DNA of 64,000 bases, taken from Anaeramoeba flamelloides. Its lineage: Eukaryota > Metamonada > Anaeramoebidae. Numbering within the stretch: position 1 is the first letter of the stretch; each line of letters begins with the position of its first letter. The position numbers and the translations under genes are program-made. Below the pieces are notes generated by a model. That model made no database searches. It was not told the DNA's origin and saw nothing but the letters and a program-made list of their open reading frames with translations. Positions 63,719 to 64,000 of this stretch are shown one piece after another. Where the stretch lies: NCBI GenBank assembly GCA_027625915.1, contig JANTQA010000047.1:124001-188000 (forward strand). Reading direction: 5' to 3'.

Positions 63719-64000
63719 GTAAGAAATCCAATAAAATTGTGATTTGTTTAGTCAAACTAGAAATAAATAATCATTTTTACTTTTTATGAAATTAAGGGCT
63801 TATATTTCTCATAATACTCTAATTTTTTGATTATTTTCTGAAAAAAATCTGAAAAAATTGCCAATTTACAAAATTTTTTTGGGAATGACTATTCTATAAA
63901 AACAATCTAAAATTTTGGATTAAAGAATTATAACAAATAAATAAAAATAATTAAAAATATCAAAGGTATTATTGGAAATAAAGATCTTTCATTTATCTTT

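Overview
This 64 kb window looks like nuclear DNA of an AT-rich, free-living protist. The evidence is intron-split eukaryotic housekeeping genes (importin-alpha, an FHA/AAA ATPase, VMA21), standard stop codons, Lys/Glu/Asn-rich low-complexity stretches inside coding regions, long homopolymer tracts and abundant DNA transposons. LRR, ankyrin and BTB pieces full of K/E tracts recall amoeboid metamonads such as Anaeramoeba. That assignment is inference only and cannot be proved here.

Layout: 0.2-5.3 kb, importin-alpha with a 3.46 kb intron. 5.3-12.6 kb, mostly empty AT-rich DNA with a helix-turn-helix transposase scrap and copy A of a dispersed repeat. 12.6-15.1 kb (minus), a decayed LRR/ankyrin gene and a BTB remnant. 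16.7-17.8 kb (minus), an intact intronless gene with a bacterial-type HNH nuclease domain. 18.9-25.1 kb, a DDE-like gene split by palindromic MITEs and by a 1.77 kb CACTA-like element. 25.8-26.2 kb (minus), an unidentified frame with one stop. 26.4-27.2 kb, repeat copy B. 27.6-28.7 kb, a PAS-domain gene. 33.1-34.9 kb, the second CACTA-like copy, inverted relative to the first. 35-36.1 kb, MITEs and a foldback. 37-38.8 kb (minus), a decayed hAT transposase with a MITE in its zinc finger, followed by a MITE cluster to 39.4 kb. 42.0-42.8 kb, a coiled-coil gene. 43.2-46.8 kb, a broken Crinkler/RHS-like NTPase-nuclease fossil with a BTB-like tail. 49.2-60.1 kb, one FHA-AAA ATPase gene in three exons, whose 4.6 kb first intron holds a LINE scrap, an array of hairpins with 10-bp repeats, and repeat copy C. 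61.8-62.2 kb (minus), VMA21. 62.4-63.25 kb, a MITE cut by a 682 bp TTAA-target element. 63.5 kb, the first exon of an unidentified membrane protein that runs off the window.

The living genes (importin-alpha, HNH protein, PAS protein, coiled-coil protein, FHA-AAA ATPase, VMA21) show no shared pathway. The main story is mobile DNA. One MITE family (about 197-200 bp, TA target sites, three iteron-like repeats per arm) has 17 whole or interrupted copies and two half copies here. Its insertions into the DDE-like gene restore the reading frame when the MITE and one TA are ignored, which dates that gene as older than the MITEs. The half copies break exactly at the central TA of the MITE. No wholly new system is claimed. 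The most unusual items are the bacterial-type HNH gene, the MITE half-copy structures, the paired introns at both Walker A motifs of the AAA gene, and the hairpin/decamer array.
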